A DNA stretch of 53,621 nt from the NCBI RefSeq assembly GCF_016648105.1, contig NZ_JACVVE010000038.1:1-53621 (forward strand). The letters run 5' to 3'. The position numbers and the translations under genes are program-made. The stretch comes from Pseudomonas sp. S31 (GTDB lineage Bacteria > Pseudomonadota > Gammaproteobacteria > Pseudomonadales > Pseudomonadaceae). Position 1 is the stretch's first letter; every line of letters starts with the position of its first letter. Positions 26,797 to 35,279 of this stretch are shown here, in pieces. Below the pieces are notes generated by a model that was given only the letters and a program-made list of their open reading frames with translations, had not been told where the DNA came from and ran no database searches.

Positions 26797-27312
26797 TCAG
26801 GCCCTTATTTTCGAGGGTAGCGCCTTACGCCTGGCACCTTCGTGTTCACCGGACCTTCTTGTCTTTGGCTTCCCGGCGTGGAGGGCATCCCATCCCTTCA
26901 TGGCAAGCGCGACTGTGCGCGGTACCGGTTTCTCACCGCTTCGGTAGTAAGCGAGCATTCGCCGGCTCAGCCCCAACTCCTGGGCTGCCCGGTCCAATGT
27001 CAGTTCATTCCTGGCCATCCAGTTCCAGAGACGCTCGTGAGAACACTCACCTGTCTGTTCGACTGCGAGCGCTCGGAGGTTGTCGGCGGCCAGTTCCAGG
27101 TTGTCATCGTCGGCCCAGATGACAGTGTCTTTCCACTCCCCGATCGCCGCGCTCGCGAAGACCTCGGGGTCGGTAAGCCGATGCAACGTAGGCTGCCGGG
27201 TGATGATCTCGTCCAGACTCACGGAAAATTGCTCGCCGTCTGCGAACGTCAGCAATAAAGAACTTGGGCCTGTTACAGCAAGGTCGTGCAGCAGGAAATG
27301 CTTGTTCGTCAT
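26797..27312 (-). CDS. DUF2442 domain protein with C-terminal helix-turn-helix
   Basis: 171 residues. N-terminal about 80 residues form a DUF2442-type domain (LLLTFADGEQFSVSLDEII, DTVIWADDDNLELAADNL); residues about 95-140 form a helix-turn-helix, LTLDRAAQELGLSRRMLAYYRSGEKPVP. The tail is basic. It starts in a four-base ATGA overlap with the upstream DUF4160 gene. The DUF4160/DUF2442 pairing is recurrent in bacteria and is often suspected of being toxin-antitoxin-like; the HTH suits an autorepressor or antitoxin role. Function not established. Confidence 0.8.
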   Translation of the reverse strand: MTNKHFLLHDLAVTGPSSLLLTFADGEQFSVSLDEIITRQPTLHRLTDPEVFASAAIGEWKDTVIWADDDNLELAADNLRALAVEQTGECSHERLWNWMARNELTLDRAAQELGLSRRMLAYYRSGEKPVPRTVALAMKGWDALHAGKPKTRRSGEHEGARRKALPSKIRA

Positions 27313-27551
27313 TGATTCAACTCCTTCCACTTGGCAAGCAGTTGAGGTCCATTCTGCGAAGCCCATTCAATCGCTTCACTGAGCTCTCGCTTGGAGACGC
27401 GAGAACCACCAAAGCCCGTCAGGACCGAAAAATCCCCAATTGCTATCAATGCCTGACGGCCATCACTTAACCTCACATGAAAATGAGGCGGCGCATGATC
27501 GTTCGCGTACATGCAAATCGAACAGGTCGGTAACCGATGGAGCGTGGGCAT
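27309..27551 (-). CDS. DUF4160 domain protein
   Basis: 80 residues from the ATG at 27551: MPTLHRLPTCSICMYANDHAPPHFHV matches the start of DUF4160 proteins, including the conserved YANDHxPPHFHV block; then RQALIAIGDF and a C-terminal helix. An in-frame ATG 42 bases upstream would place the palindrome inside the gene. No Shine-Dalgarno is visible at either start. First gene of the two-gene module with the DUF2442-HTH protein; candidate toxin-side partner. Base composition is less GC-rich than neighbours, in line with recent acquisition. Confidence 0.78.
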   Translation of the reverse strand: MPTLHRLPTCSICMYANDHAPPHFHVRLSDGRQALIAIGDFSVLTGFGGSRVSKRELSEAIEWASQNGPQLLAKWKELNQ

Positions 27552-27565
27552 AGGAGGAGTATAGA

Positions 27566-27580
27566 GTGCAATGATTGCAC
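27566..27580. promoter_or_regulatory. 15-bp palindrome, candidate operator of the DUF4160/DUF2442 module
   Basis: GTGCAATGATTGCAC, perfect around a central G, 15 bases upstream of the DUF4160 ATG on the minus strand. Position and symmetry suit a dimeric HTH repressor such as the one encoded downstream. Confidence 0.6.
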
Positions 27581-27739
27581 CGCAAAATATCATTCGGTCC
27601 CAAACTGTTCATCCTGAAAGATGTAAACGGTCCTTACTGAACATTACAAGCCCCGATACCTGATCCCCCTGTCCAGACTAGGTCTTGCCGCGGGGCCTGT
27701 CGTCTGGCTAGGCTAAAAGCCCACCGACCGAGACTCGCC

Positions 27740-28201
27740 ATGCCAGACTCCCGCACCATCACCCTCGACGAAATCGACCGCCAGCTCATCGCCCTGCTGC
27801 AGATCAACGCCCGCGAAAGCGTCGCCACTCTGGCTCGCCAGCTGGGCATCGCCCGCACCACGGTGAACTCGCGCCTGGCGCGGCTGGAGAAGGGCAAGGT
27901 CATCACCGGCTATGGTGTGCGCCTGGGCCAGCGTCTGGTCGACGGTGGCCTGCAAGCCTATGTCGGCATCAAGGTCCAACCCCGCTCGGGCAAGGAAGTG
28001 GTCCGCCGCCTGAGCGCCATGGGGCAGGTGCAGCAGCTATGCACGGTGAGCGGCGAGTTCGATTATGTGGCCTGGCTGCGCAGCGATTCGCCGGAGCAAC
28101 TCGACGAGCTGCTCGACCAGATCGGCAACGTCGAGGGTGTGGAGAAAACCACCACGTCGATCATTCTCAGCAGCAAGGTCGACCGGGGTCAGCCGAGCTA
28201 A
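27740..28201 (+). CDS. Lrp/AsnC family transcriptional regulator
   Basis: 153 residues. N-terminal helix-turn-helix LDEIDRQLIALLQINARESVATLARQLGIARTTVNSRLARLEKGKVI (residues about 8-54), then an Asn/RAM ligand-binding domain with AYVGIKV and VSGEFDYVAWLRSDSPEQLDELLDQIGNVEGVEKTTT. Full length. It lies directly upstream of davB on the same strand, 192 bp away, so it is the likely lysine- or aminovalerate-responsive regulator of davBA; that link is inferred from position. Confidence 0.92.
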   Translation: MPDSRTITLDEIDRQLIALLQINARESVATLARQLGIARTTVNSRLARLEKGKVITGYGVRLGQRLVDGGLQAYVGIKVQPRSGKEVVRRLSAMGQVQQLCTVSGEFDYVAWLRSDSPEQLDELLDQIGNVEGVEKTTTSIILSSKVDRGQPS

Positions 28202-28232
28202 AGCCATAAAACGCCTGACACCCCTGACTTGA

Positions 28233-28268
28233 TCGTCAAAACAAACTCACCCCTCGTCATTACGACGA
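28233..28268. promoter_or_regulatory. Phased TCGTC repeats, candidate Lrp/AsnC-family site at davB
   Basis: TCGTC at 28233-28237 recurs at 28254-28258, exactly 21 bases on, and the second copy forms an inverted repeat with GACGA (28264-28268) around ATTAC. Two-helical-turn phasing suits cooperative binding of an Lrp-type multimer just upstream of the davB promoter. Confidence 0.45.
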
Positions 28269-28299
28269 AACAAAATACATTCCGCCATCACTCTGCATC

Positions 28300-28328
28300 T
28301 TAATTACGAACACCCCGCTTCATAAAAT
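28300..28328 (+). promoter_or_regulatory. Possible davBA promoter
   Basis: TTAATT (28300-28305), 17-base spacer, TAAAAT (28323-28328), about 65 bases before davB. The -35 is weak, as expected for a regulated promoter. Confidence 0.4.
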
Positions 28329-28393
28329 GACCCTCAGCCATCTCCTATACTCAGGCTCCGCCCTCCGCGCAGCCGCTCTGGCAAGGTCATTTC

Positions 28394-30076
28394 ATGAACA
28401 AGAACAACCGCCACCCCGCCGACGGCAAGAAGCCCATCACCATCTTCGGCCCGGATTTCCCCTTCGCCTTCGACGATTGGCTGGAGCACCCGGCCGGGCT
28501 GGGTAGCATCCCGGTCGAGCGACACGGCGAGGAAGTCGCCATCGTCGGTGCCGGCATCGCCGGCCTGGTGGCGGCCTACGAGCTGATGAAACTGGGGCTC
28601 AAGCCGGTGGTGTACGAGGCTTCGAAACTCGGGGGCCGCCTGCGCTCGCAAGCCTTCAATGGCACCGATGGGGTCATCGCCGAACTCGGCGGCATGCGCT
28701 TTCCGGTGTCTTCCACGGCCTTCTACCACTACGTCGACAAGCTCGGCCTGGAAACCAAGCCGTTCCCCAACCCGCTCACCCCGGCCTCCGGCAGCACCGT
28801 GATCGACCTCGAAGGCCAGACCTACTACGCCGAGCATGCCAAGGACCTGCCACAGCTGTTCCACGAAGTGGCCGAAGCCTGGGCCGACGCGCTGGAAAGC
28901 GGCGCCCAGTTCGCCGAGATCCAGCAGGCGATCCGCGAGCGTGACGTGGTGCGCCTGAAAAACCTGTGGAACCAGCTGGTTCCGTTGTGGGACGACCGCA
29001 CCTTCTATGACTTCGTCGCCTCGTCCCAGGCCTTCGCCAAGCTGACGTTCCGCCACCGCGAAGTGTTCGGCCAGGTCGGCTTCGGCACCGGCGGCTGGGA
29101 CTCGGACTTCCCCAACTCGATGCTGGAAATCTTCCGCGTGGTGATGACCAACTGCGACGACCACCAGCACCTGGTCGTCGGTGGCGTCGAGCAAGTGCCA
29201 CAAGGCATCTGGCGCCACATACCGGAACGCTGCGCGCACTGGCCCACCGGCACCAGCCTGAGCGCGCTGCATGGCGGCGCCCCACGCACCGGGGTCAAGC
29301 GCATCGCCCGCGCCGCCGATGGGCGCCTGGCGGTGACCGACACCTGGGGCGATACCCGCCACTACGGCGCTGTGCTCGCCACCTGCCAGAGCTGGCTGCT
29401 GACCACCCAGATCGACTGCGAGGAGTCGCTGTTCTCGCAGAAGATGTGGATGGCCCTGGACCGCACGCGCTACATGCAGTCGTCGAAAACCTTCGTGATG
29501 GTCGACCGACCGTTCTGGAAGGACAAGGACCCGCAGACCGGCCGCGACCTGCTGAGCATGACCCTGACCGATCGCCTGACCCGCGGCACCTACCTGTTCG
29601 ACAACGGCGATGACAAGCCCGGGGTGATCTGCCTGTCCTACGCCTGGATGAGCGATGCGCTGAAGATGCTGCCGCACCCGGTGGAAAAACGCGTGCAGCT
29701 GGCGCTGGACGCACTGAAGAAGATCTACCCCCGGACAGACATCGCCGGCCATATCATCGGCGACCCGATCACCATTTCCTGGGAGGCCGACCCGCACTTC
29801 CTCGGCGCCTTCAAGGGTGCACTGCCCGGCCACTACCGCTACAACCAGCGCATGTACGCGCACTTCATGCAGCAGGACATGCCGGCCGAACAACGCGGCA
29901 TGTTCATCGCCGGCGACGACGTGTCGTGGACGCCCGCCTGGGTGGAAGGCGCGGTGCAGACTTCGCTGAATGCGGTGTGGGGTATCATCAATCACTTCGG
30001 TGGCAAGACCCACCCGGACAACCCAGGCCCGGGCGATGTGTTCGACACCCTCGGGCCGATCGCCCTGCCGGACTGA
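28394..30076 (+). CDS. davB: L-lysine 2-monooxygenase (flavin amine oxidase family)
   Basis: Oxidative decarboxylation of L-lysine to 5-aminopentanamide, first step of the aminovalerate route. 560 residues with FAD-binding VAIVGAGIAGLVAAYEL (about residues 48-64) followed by VVYEAS and GGRLRS (about 80-85), and a C-terminal FAD motif MFIAGDDVSWTPAWVEGAVQTS. The family includes tryptophan 2-monooxygenase (iaaM); the lysine assignment comes from the downstream amidase gene and the matching P. putida pair davB-davA. AAGG lies before the start. davA follows 15 bases later. Confidence 0.88.
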   Translation: MNKNNRHPADGKKPITIFGPDFPFAFDDWLEHPAGLGSIPVERHGEEVAIVGAGIAGLVAAYELMKLGLKPVVYEASKLGGRLRSQAFNGTDGVIAELGGMRFPVSSTAFYHYVDKLGLETKPFPNPLTPASGSTVIDLEGQTYYAEHAKDLPQLFHEVAEAWADALESGAQFAEIQQAIRERDVVRLKNLWNQLVPLWDDRTFYDFVASSQAFAKLTFRHREVFGQVGFGTGGWDSDFPNSMLEIFRVVMTNCDDHQHLVVGGVEQVPQGIWRHIPERCAHWPTGTSLSALHGGAPRTGVKRIARAADGRLAVTDTWGDTRHYGAVLATCQSWLLTTQIDCEESLFSQKMWMALDRTRYMQSSKTFVMVDRPFWKDKDPQTGRDLLSMTLTDRLTRGTYLFDNGDDKPGVICLSYAWMSDALKMLPHPVEKRVQLALDALKKIYPRTDIAGHIIGDPITISWEADPHFLGAFKGALPGHYRYNQRMYAHFMQQDMPAEQRGMFIAGDDVSWTPAWVEGAVQTSLNAVWGIINHFGGKTHPDNPGPGDVFDTLGPIALPD

Positions 30077-30091
30077 TACAAAGGAGAAGCG

Positions 30092-30886
30092 ATGCGCATC
30101 GCCCTGTTCCAAGGTGAACCCAACCCGCTCGACGTGGCCGGCAACCTGCGACGCCTGCAGCAGCAGGCCCAGGCCGCAGCCGAGCGTGGCGCGCGGTTGC
30201 TGGTGTGCCCAGAGATGTTCCTCAGCGGCTATAACATCGGCCTCGCCCAGGTGCAGCGGCTGGCCGAGGCAGAGGATGGGCCATCGGCTGCGGCCGTGCG
30301 GGCGATCGCCCAGGGCCAGGGCATCGCCATCGCCTACGGCTACCCGGAGCGTGCCGACGACGGGGCGATCTACAACAGCGTGCAACTGATCGACGCCCAG
30401 GGCCGCCGCCTGTGCAACTACCGCAAGACCCACCTGTTCGGGGCGCTGGACCGCTCGATGTTCAGCGCCGGTGCCGATCATTTCCCGGTGGTCGAGCTGG
30501 ACGGCTGGAAGGTCGGGCTGCTGATCTGCTACGACATCGAGTTTCCGGAGAACGCCCGGCGCCTGGCGCTCGATGGCGCCGAGTTGATCCTGGTGCCGAC
30601 GGCCAACATGACGCCCTACGACTTCGTTTGCCAGGTGACCGTGCGCTCACGCGCGCAAGAGAACCAGTGCTACCTGGTGTATGCCAACTATTGCGGCGCC
30701 GAGGGGCAGATCCAGTATTGCGGACAGAGCAGCATCATCGGGCCGGATGGCAGCCTGTTGGCCATGGCTGGGCGCGAGGAGTGCCAACTGCTCGCGGATA
30801 TCGATTATGAGCGGGTGGTACAGGGGCGCGAGGCGTTTCCGTACCTAGCGGACCTGCGTCAGGAGTTGCATCGGCTCAAAGGCTGA
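30092..30886 (+). CDS. davA: 5-aminopentanamidase (nitrilase superfamily)
   Basis: Hydrolyses 5-aminopentanamide to 5-aminovalerate and ammonia. 264 residues with the nitrilase catalytic triad Glu41 (VCPEMF), Lys112 (YRKTHLF) and Cys146 (LICYDIEFPENAR). AAAGGAGAAG sits at the right distance before the ATG. It forms an operon with davB and is followed by a REP. Later steps (davD, davT) are not in the window. Confidence 0.9.
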   Translation: MRIALFQGEPNPLDVAGNLRRLQQQAQAAAERGARLLVCPEMFLSGYNIGLAQVQRLAEAEDGPSAAAVRAIAQGQGIAIAYGYPERADDGAIYNSVQLIDAQGRRLCNYRKTHLFGALDRSMFSAGADHFPVVELDGWKVGLLICYDIEFPENARRLALDGAELILVPTANMTPYDFVCQVTVRSRAQENQCYLVYANYCGAEGQIQYCGQSSIIGPDGSLLAMAGREECQLLADIDYERVVQGREAFPYLADLRQELHRLKG

Positions 30887-30901
30887 CCGGGGCCGCTCTG
30901 C

Positions 30902-30933
30902 GGCCCATTCGCGGGCAAGCCCGCTCCCACAGG
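30902..30933. repeat. Single REP element after davA
   Basis: GGCCCATTCGCGGGCAAGCC and onward to CCCACAGG; the putida REP in minus orientation, between davA and pqqF. Confidence 0.85.
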
Positions 30934-30993
30934 CCCCGCAAAGAGGCGGGGCCTGCCAAATGGGTTAGCATGAACACCTGCCCCGGAGTTCCC

Positions 30994-33282
30994 ATGCCTG
31001 ACGCCACCCGCCACCTCACCCTCGCCAACGGCCTGCAACTGACCCTGCGCCATGCCCCGCGCCTCAAGCGCTCGGCCGCCGCCCTGCGGGTGCATGCCGG
31101 CAGCCACGACGCACCGGCGCAGTGGCCGGGCCTGGCCCACTTCCTCGAGCACCTGTTGTTTCTCGGCACCGAGCGCTTCCCATTGCCTGATGGCCTGATG
31201 CGCTACGTGCAGGCCCTCGGTGGCCAGGTCAACGCCAGCACCCGCGAGCGCACCACCGACTTCTTCTTCGAGGTACCTCCCAGTGCGCTTGACGGCGCGC
31301 TGGAGCGCCTCTGCCAGATGCTCGCCGAACCGGAGCTGGGCATCGCTCGCCAGGGCAACGAGCGCGAGGTGATCCATGCCGAGTTCATCGCCTGGTCGCG
31401 CAACCCGCAGGCACAACGACAATTCGCCCTGTTGCAGGCGGCAGCGCCTGGGCACCCGTTGGCCGGCTTCCACGCCGGAAACCGCTACACCCTGGCGTTG
31501 CAGGACCCGGCCTTCCAACAGGCGCTGAAGCACTATCACCAACGCTTCTACCAGGGCGGCCAGATCACCTTGAGCCTGTGCGGGCCACAATCGCTGGCTC
31601 AACTCGAACACCTGGGCCGCCAGTTCGCCAGCCTGTTCCCGGCAAGCGGCCGTTCGCCGCATCCGCATCCCCCCGCCCTGCCGAAAAGCAACCAGCCGCT
31701 GGTGTTCGCCCACGATGGCCTGCCCGCCGGCAGCGAGCACGCGCTGGCACTGTTGCTCGCCTGGCTCGACGACAGCCGCCCAGGTGGCTGGCTGGCTGAA
31801 CTGCGCCAGCGCGGCTGGCTGCGATCCTGCAAGGCACAGGCGCTGTATGCCCACGCCGGGCAACTGTTGTGGCAGGTCGACCTGCAACTCGGCGATGCGA
31901 CCTGCATCGATGAGGCCCAGCGCCTGCTGCACGGCTGGTTCGGTTTCATGCGCCAGGCCGACCCCGAACAACTCAACGCTGGCTTCGCGGTATTGGAGCA
32001 ACGTCGCGAGCACGCCGCCAGCGCACTCGAATTGGCGCGCCGAGACAGCACCGGCAGGCCCTTCGCGGCGCTCGACGCACAAGGCCTGCTAGCGCTTCGC
32101 GCGCTGCTCGATGACCTGCCCGGCAACGCAAGCGGACCCTGGCACTTGCCTGCCAGCGATCCCTTGCTGTGCAACGAACTGCCCACCGCGCCCGACACCT
32201 CGCTGCCCCCGGCCATGACCGTCAGCAGCGCCCTGCCCGCAACGCGCCAGCATGCCGAGGTGAACCTGCGCTGGCAGATCCGCTCGCCCTTGCGCCAGCG
32301 CTTGCATGCCGTGCTCGAGCAGGCCTTGACGCCGCTGCGCGAGAGGGCCGAACACGCGTCCCTGCAACTGGACTTCAACCTGGTGGGCGAGTACTGGCAT
32401 CTGCGCTGCGCAGGCCTGCCAGGCGCAGTGCTGCGCGCCAGCGCAGAGGCATTCGGGGTACTGCGTAGCATTGCCGACGAATCGCTCGCCAGCGTGCCAC
32501 CCCAGGCACCGCCATCGATCCCGATCCGCGCGCTGCTCAAGCACCTGCCAGACGCCTTGCACGGCCTGGCCGCCGAGCCCCTGCCCGCGTGCACCCTGGA
32601 TGCGAGCCAACTGCAGCGGATCTGGCAGCACGCGCCCTGGCACGGTCTGGCCACGGGCTTCGGTGCCGCCGGCCTGAGCGTCCTGGCCGATGTCCTGCAG
32701 CAATGCCCAGGCCAGGCTTGCAGCGCCAGGCCGTTGCCACCGCCCCCGGCGCGCCGCTGGCAGCAAGCAGCAATGGCCGGCAGCGAGCAGGCGCTGGTGC
32801 TGTTCTACCCGCTGACCACCACCCCGCAGGGCGCCGGCCGCCTGCTTGGGCATCTGCTGCAAGGCCCGGTGTATCAACGCCTGCGTGTGGAACTGCAACT
32901 GGGCTACGCCGTTTTCAGCACCTTCCGTCAGGTCGAAGGCATCGCCGGCCTGCTGTTCGGCGTGCAATCCCCCCATGCCAGCCACCGCGAAATCATCGGC
33001 CATCTCCACGACGTGCTACGCCAGGGCGTGACCCTCGAGTCCAGCGCGCACCAGACCCTGGCCGCACAAGTCGTCGAGACGGCCATGACCAACGACGATG
33101 TGGCGCACTGGGCGTGGCAGGCCTACCTGGGGCGGCAAACGGATGAGCTGCCCGCCGTACAGCGGTCTATCCTGAATACGCAGCAAGCGGACCTGGACGC
33201 CTTGCTGCGGGAAATGCTCGCCGCCGACGCGCCCTGGCTATGCCTGGCCAACGCAGCGGCAGCGATGGACGAATGGCCCTGA
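30994..33282 (+). CDS. pqqF: PQQ biosynthesis M16 peptidase PqqF
   Basis: Zinc peptidase of the insulysin/M16 family thought to cut the PqqA peptide and free the cross-linked Glu-Tyr. 762 residues from the ATG at 30994, chosen because CGGAG stands five bases before it; an ATG eight codons upstream is possible. The inverted zinc motif is H49-F-L-E52-H53, followed by the usual downstream acidic segment. A second, degenerate M16 half forms the C-terminal part. It lies upstream of pqqA in the same direction with its own 3' gap of 169 bp, as in other putida-group strains. Confidence 0.92.
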   Translation: MPDATRHLTLANGLQLTLRHAPRLKRSAAALRVHAGSHDAPAQWPGLAHFLEHLLFLGTERFPLPDGLMRYVQALGGQVNASTRERTTDFFFEVPPSALDGALERLCQMLAEPELGIARQGNEREVIHAEFIAWSRNPQAQRQFALLQAAAPGHPLAGFHAGNRYTLALQDPAFQQALKHYHQRFYQGGQITLSLCGPQSLAQLEHLGRQFASLFPASGRSPHPHPPALPKSNQPLVFAHDGLPAGSEHALALLLAWLDDSRPGGWLAELRQRGWLRSCKAQALYAHAGQLLWQVDLQLGDATCIDEAQRLLHGWFGFMRQADPEQLNAGFAVLEQRREHAASALELARRDSTGRPFAALDAQGLLALRALLDDLPGNASGPWHLPASDPLLCNELPTAPDTSLPPAMTVSSALPATRQHAEVNLRWQIRSPLRQRLHAVLEQALTPLRERAEHASLQLDFNLVGEYWHLRCAGLPGAVLRASAEAFGVLRSIADESLASVPPQAPPSIPIRALLKHLPDALHGLAAEPLPACTLDASQLQRIWQHAPWHGLATGFGAAGLSVLADVLQQCPGQACSARPLPPPPARRWQQAAMAGSEQALVLFYPLTTTPQGAGRLLGHLLQGPVYQRLRVELQLGYAVFSTFRQVEGIAGLLFGVQSPHASHREIIGHLHDVLRQGVTLESSAHQTLAAQVVETAMTNDDVAHWAWQAYLGRQTDELPAVQRSILNTQQADLDALLREMLAADAPWLCLANAAAAMDEWP

Positions 33283-33451
33283 AACCGGCGCGATTGTTAC
33301 GTCGCCTGCAAGGGCGCATTTCAAATAATTAACCTTTTGGTACAGTTATTTCTTGTAAGATAGCGCAATCCCAGTCTATGGAACCTCCTTGTCGAGGGGG
33401 CGCCAAAGATACTGGCTGGAACCCAACCCCCTATCCGGAAGGAGCTAATCC

Positions 33452-33523
33452 ATGTGGACCAAACCTGCTTACACTGACCTGCGTATCGGCTTCGAAGTGA
33501 CCATGTACTTCGCCAACCGCTAA
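33452..33523 (+). CDS. pqqA: PQQ precursor peptide PqqA
   Basis: 23-residue ribosomal precursor [20 protein letters not shown] plus ANR. Glu15 and Tyr19 are the two residues cross-linked by PqqE and converted to PQQ. A strong GGAAGGAG lies before the ATG. First gene of pqqABCDE; a hairpin after it likely makes it the most abundant product. Confidence 0.97.
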
Positions 33524-33539
33524 GCCCTGCTTGCACCTC

Positions 33540-33571
33540 GACGCCTCGGCCCGCCGAGGCGTCGTCGTTTT
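33540..33571 (+). terminator. Attenuating terminator between pqqA and pqqB
   Basis: GACGCCTCGG (33540-33549) and CCGAGGCGTC (33554-33563), loop CCCG, followed by GTCGTTTT. Ten perfect pairs with a short T-run, so partial termination after pqqA is expected. Confidence 0.75.
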
Positions 33572-33603
33572 CTGCATAAGGGTCTTCGGATAAAGGAGTG
33601 GCC

Positions 33604-34515
33604 ATGTACATCCAGATTCTCGGTTCCGCCGCTGGCGGTGGGTTCCCCCAATGGAACTGCAACTGCGTCAACTGCAAGGGCTTTCGCGATGGCAGCCTGC
33701 GCGCCACGGCACGCACCCAGTCCTCGATCGCCTTGTCCGACGACGGTGAGCACTGGATCCTGTGCAACGCCTCGCCCGACATCCGCGCCCAGTTGCAGGC
33801 CTTCGCGCCGATGCAACCGGCCCGCGCCCTGCGTGATACCGGCATCGATGCGATCGTGTTGCTCGACAGCCAGATCGACCACACCACCGGCCTGCTCAGC
33901 CTGCGCGAAGGCTGCCCGCACAAGGTCTGGTGCACCGACATGGTCCACCAGGACCTGACCACCGGCTTCCCGCTGTTCAACATGCTCAGCCACTGGAACG
34001 GTGGCCTGCAGTGGAACCGCATCGAACTCGAAGGCAGCTTCGTCATCGACGCCTGCCCCAACCTCAGGTTCACACCCTTCCCGCTGCGCAGCGCCGCGCC
34101 GCCCTACTCGCCGCACCGTTTCGACCCGCACCCGGGCGACAACCTCGGCCTGCTGGTCGAGGACACACGCACCGGCGGCAAGCTGTTCTATGCCCCGGGC
34201 CTGGGCCAGGTCGACGACAAGCTGCTGGCGATGATGCACGGCGCCGACTGCCTGCTGGTCGACGGCACCCTGTGGGAAGACGACGAGATGCAGCGCCGTG
34301 GTGTCGGCACCCGCACCGGTCGCGAGATGGGCCACCTGGCACAGAACGGCCCCGGCGGCATGCTCGAAGTGCTCGATGGCTTCCCACGCCAGCGCAAGGT
34401 GCTCATCCACATCAACAACACCAACCCGATCCTCGATGAAGACTCCGCCGAACGTGCCGAGGTCCAGCGCCGTGGCGTTGAAGTGGCCTACGATGGCATG
34501 AGTATCGAGTTGTAG
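33604..34515 (+). CDS. pqqB: PQQ biosynthesis protein PqqB
   Basis: Metallo-beta-lactamase-fold iron protein that hydroxylates the cross-linked Glu-Tyr intermediate. 303 residues, usual size, starting MYIQILGSAAGGGFPQWNCN. The CNCVNC cysteines near residue 20 and the later LLDSQIDHTTGLL carry metal-ligand type residues. A GTG two codons upstream is ignored because AAGGAG is spaced correctly for this ATG. Eight bases separate it from pqqC. Confidence 0.95.
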   Translation: MYIQILGSAAGGGFPQWNCNCVNCKGFRDGSLRATARTQSSIALSDDGEHWILCNASPDIRAQLQAFAPMQPARALRDTGIDAIVLLDSQIDHTTGLLSLREGCPHKVWCTDMVHQDLTTGFPLFNMLSHWNGGLQWNRIELEGSFVIDACPNLRFTPFPLRSAAPPYSPHRFDPHPGDNLGLLVEDTRTGGKLFYAPGLGQVDDKLLAMMHGADCLLVDGTLWEDDEMQRRGVGTRTGREMGHLAQNGPGGMLEVLDGFPRQRKVLIHINNTNPILDEDSAERAEVQRRGVEVAYDGMSIEL

Positions 34516-34523
34516 GAGGCCCG

Positions 34524-35279
34524 ATGAGCGAAGCATTGCCGATGTCCCCTGCCGAATTCGAGCAGGCCCTGCGCGCCAAGGGCGCCTACTACCACATCCA
34601 TCACCCCTACCACGTGGCGATGTATGAAGGCCGCGCCAGTCGCGAGCAGATCCAGGGTTGGGTGGCCAACCGTTTCTACTACCAGGTCAACATCCCGATG
34701 AAGGATGCCGCGATCCTGGCCAACTGTCCCGACCGCGAGATCCGCCGCGAGTGGATCCAGCGCCTGCTCGACCACGACGGCGCGCCCGGCGAGGACGGCG
34801 GCATCGAGGCCTGGCTGCGCCTGGGCCAGGCTGTTGGCCTGGACCCAGACCAAGTGCGCTCCCAGGAGCTGGTGCTGCCAGGCGTGCGCTTCGCCGTCGA
34901 TGCCTATGTCAACTTCGCCCGCCGCGCCAGTTGGCAGGAAGCCGCCAGCAGCTCGCTGACCGAGCTGTTCGCGCCGCAGATCCACCAATCGCGCCTGGAC
35001 AGCTGGCCGCAGCACTACCCGTGGATCGACCCGGCCGGCTACGAATACTTCCGCACCCGCCTGGGCCAGGCCCGACGCGACGTGGAGCACGGCCTGGCGA
35101 TTACCCTGCAGCACTACACCACCCGGGCCGGCCAGGAGCGTATGCTGGAGATCCTGCAGTTCAAGCTGGATATCCTGTGGAGCATGCTCGACGCCATGAG
35201 CATGGCCTATGAACTGAACCGCCCGCCCTACCACAGCGTCACCGGCGAGCGCGTCTGGCACAAGGGGATCGCCCTGTGA
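34524..35279 (+). CDS. pqqC: Pyrroloquinoline-quinone synthase PqqC
   Basis: Cofactor-free oxidase that closes the ring and removes eight electrons to give PQQ. 251 residues, all-helical heme-oxygenase-like fold; YYHIHHPYHVAMYEG near residue 23 and HYTTRAGQERMLEILQFKLDILWSMLDAM near the end hold the conserved His, Arg and Tyr contacts. GGAGG precedes the ATG. It overlaps pqqD by four bases. Confidence 0.96.
   Translation: MSEALPMSPAEFEQALRAKGAYYHIHHPYHVAMYEGRASREQIQGWVANRFYYQVNIPMKDAAILANCPDREIRREWIQRLLDHDGAPGEDGGIEAWLRLGQAVGLDPDQVRSQELVLPGVRFAVDAYVNFARRASWQEAASSSLTELFAPQIHQSRLDSWPQHYPWIDPAGYEYFRTRLGQARRDVEHGLAITLQHYTTRAGQERMLEILQFKLDILWSMLDAMSMAYELNRPPYHSVTGERVWHKGIAL

Noticed and set aside
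28334..30481. 715-codon open frame opposite davB and davA
   Set aside because: Same GC shadow effect; low-complexity composition and no domain.
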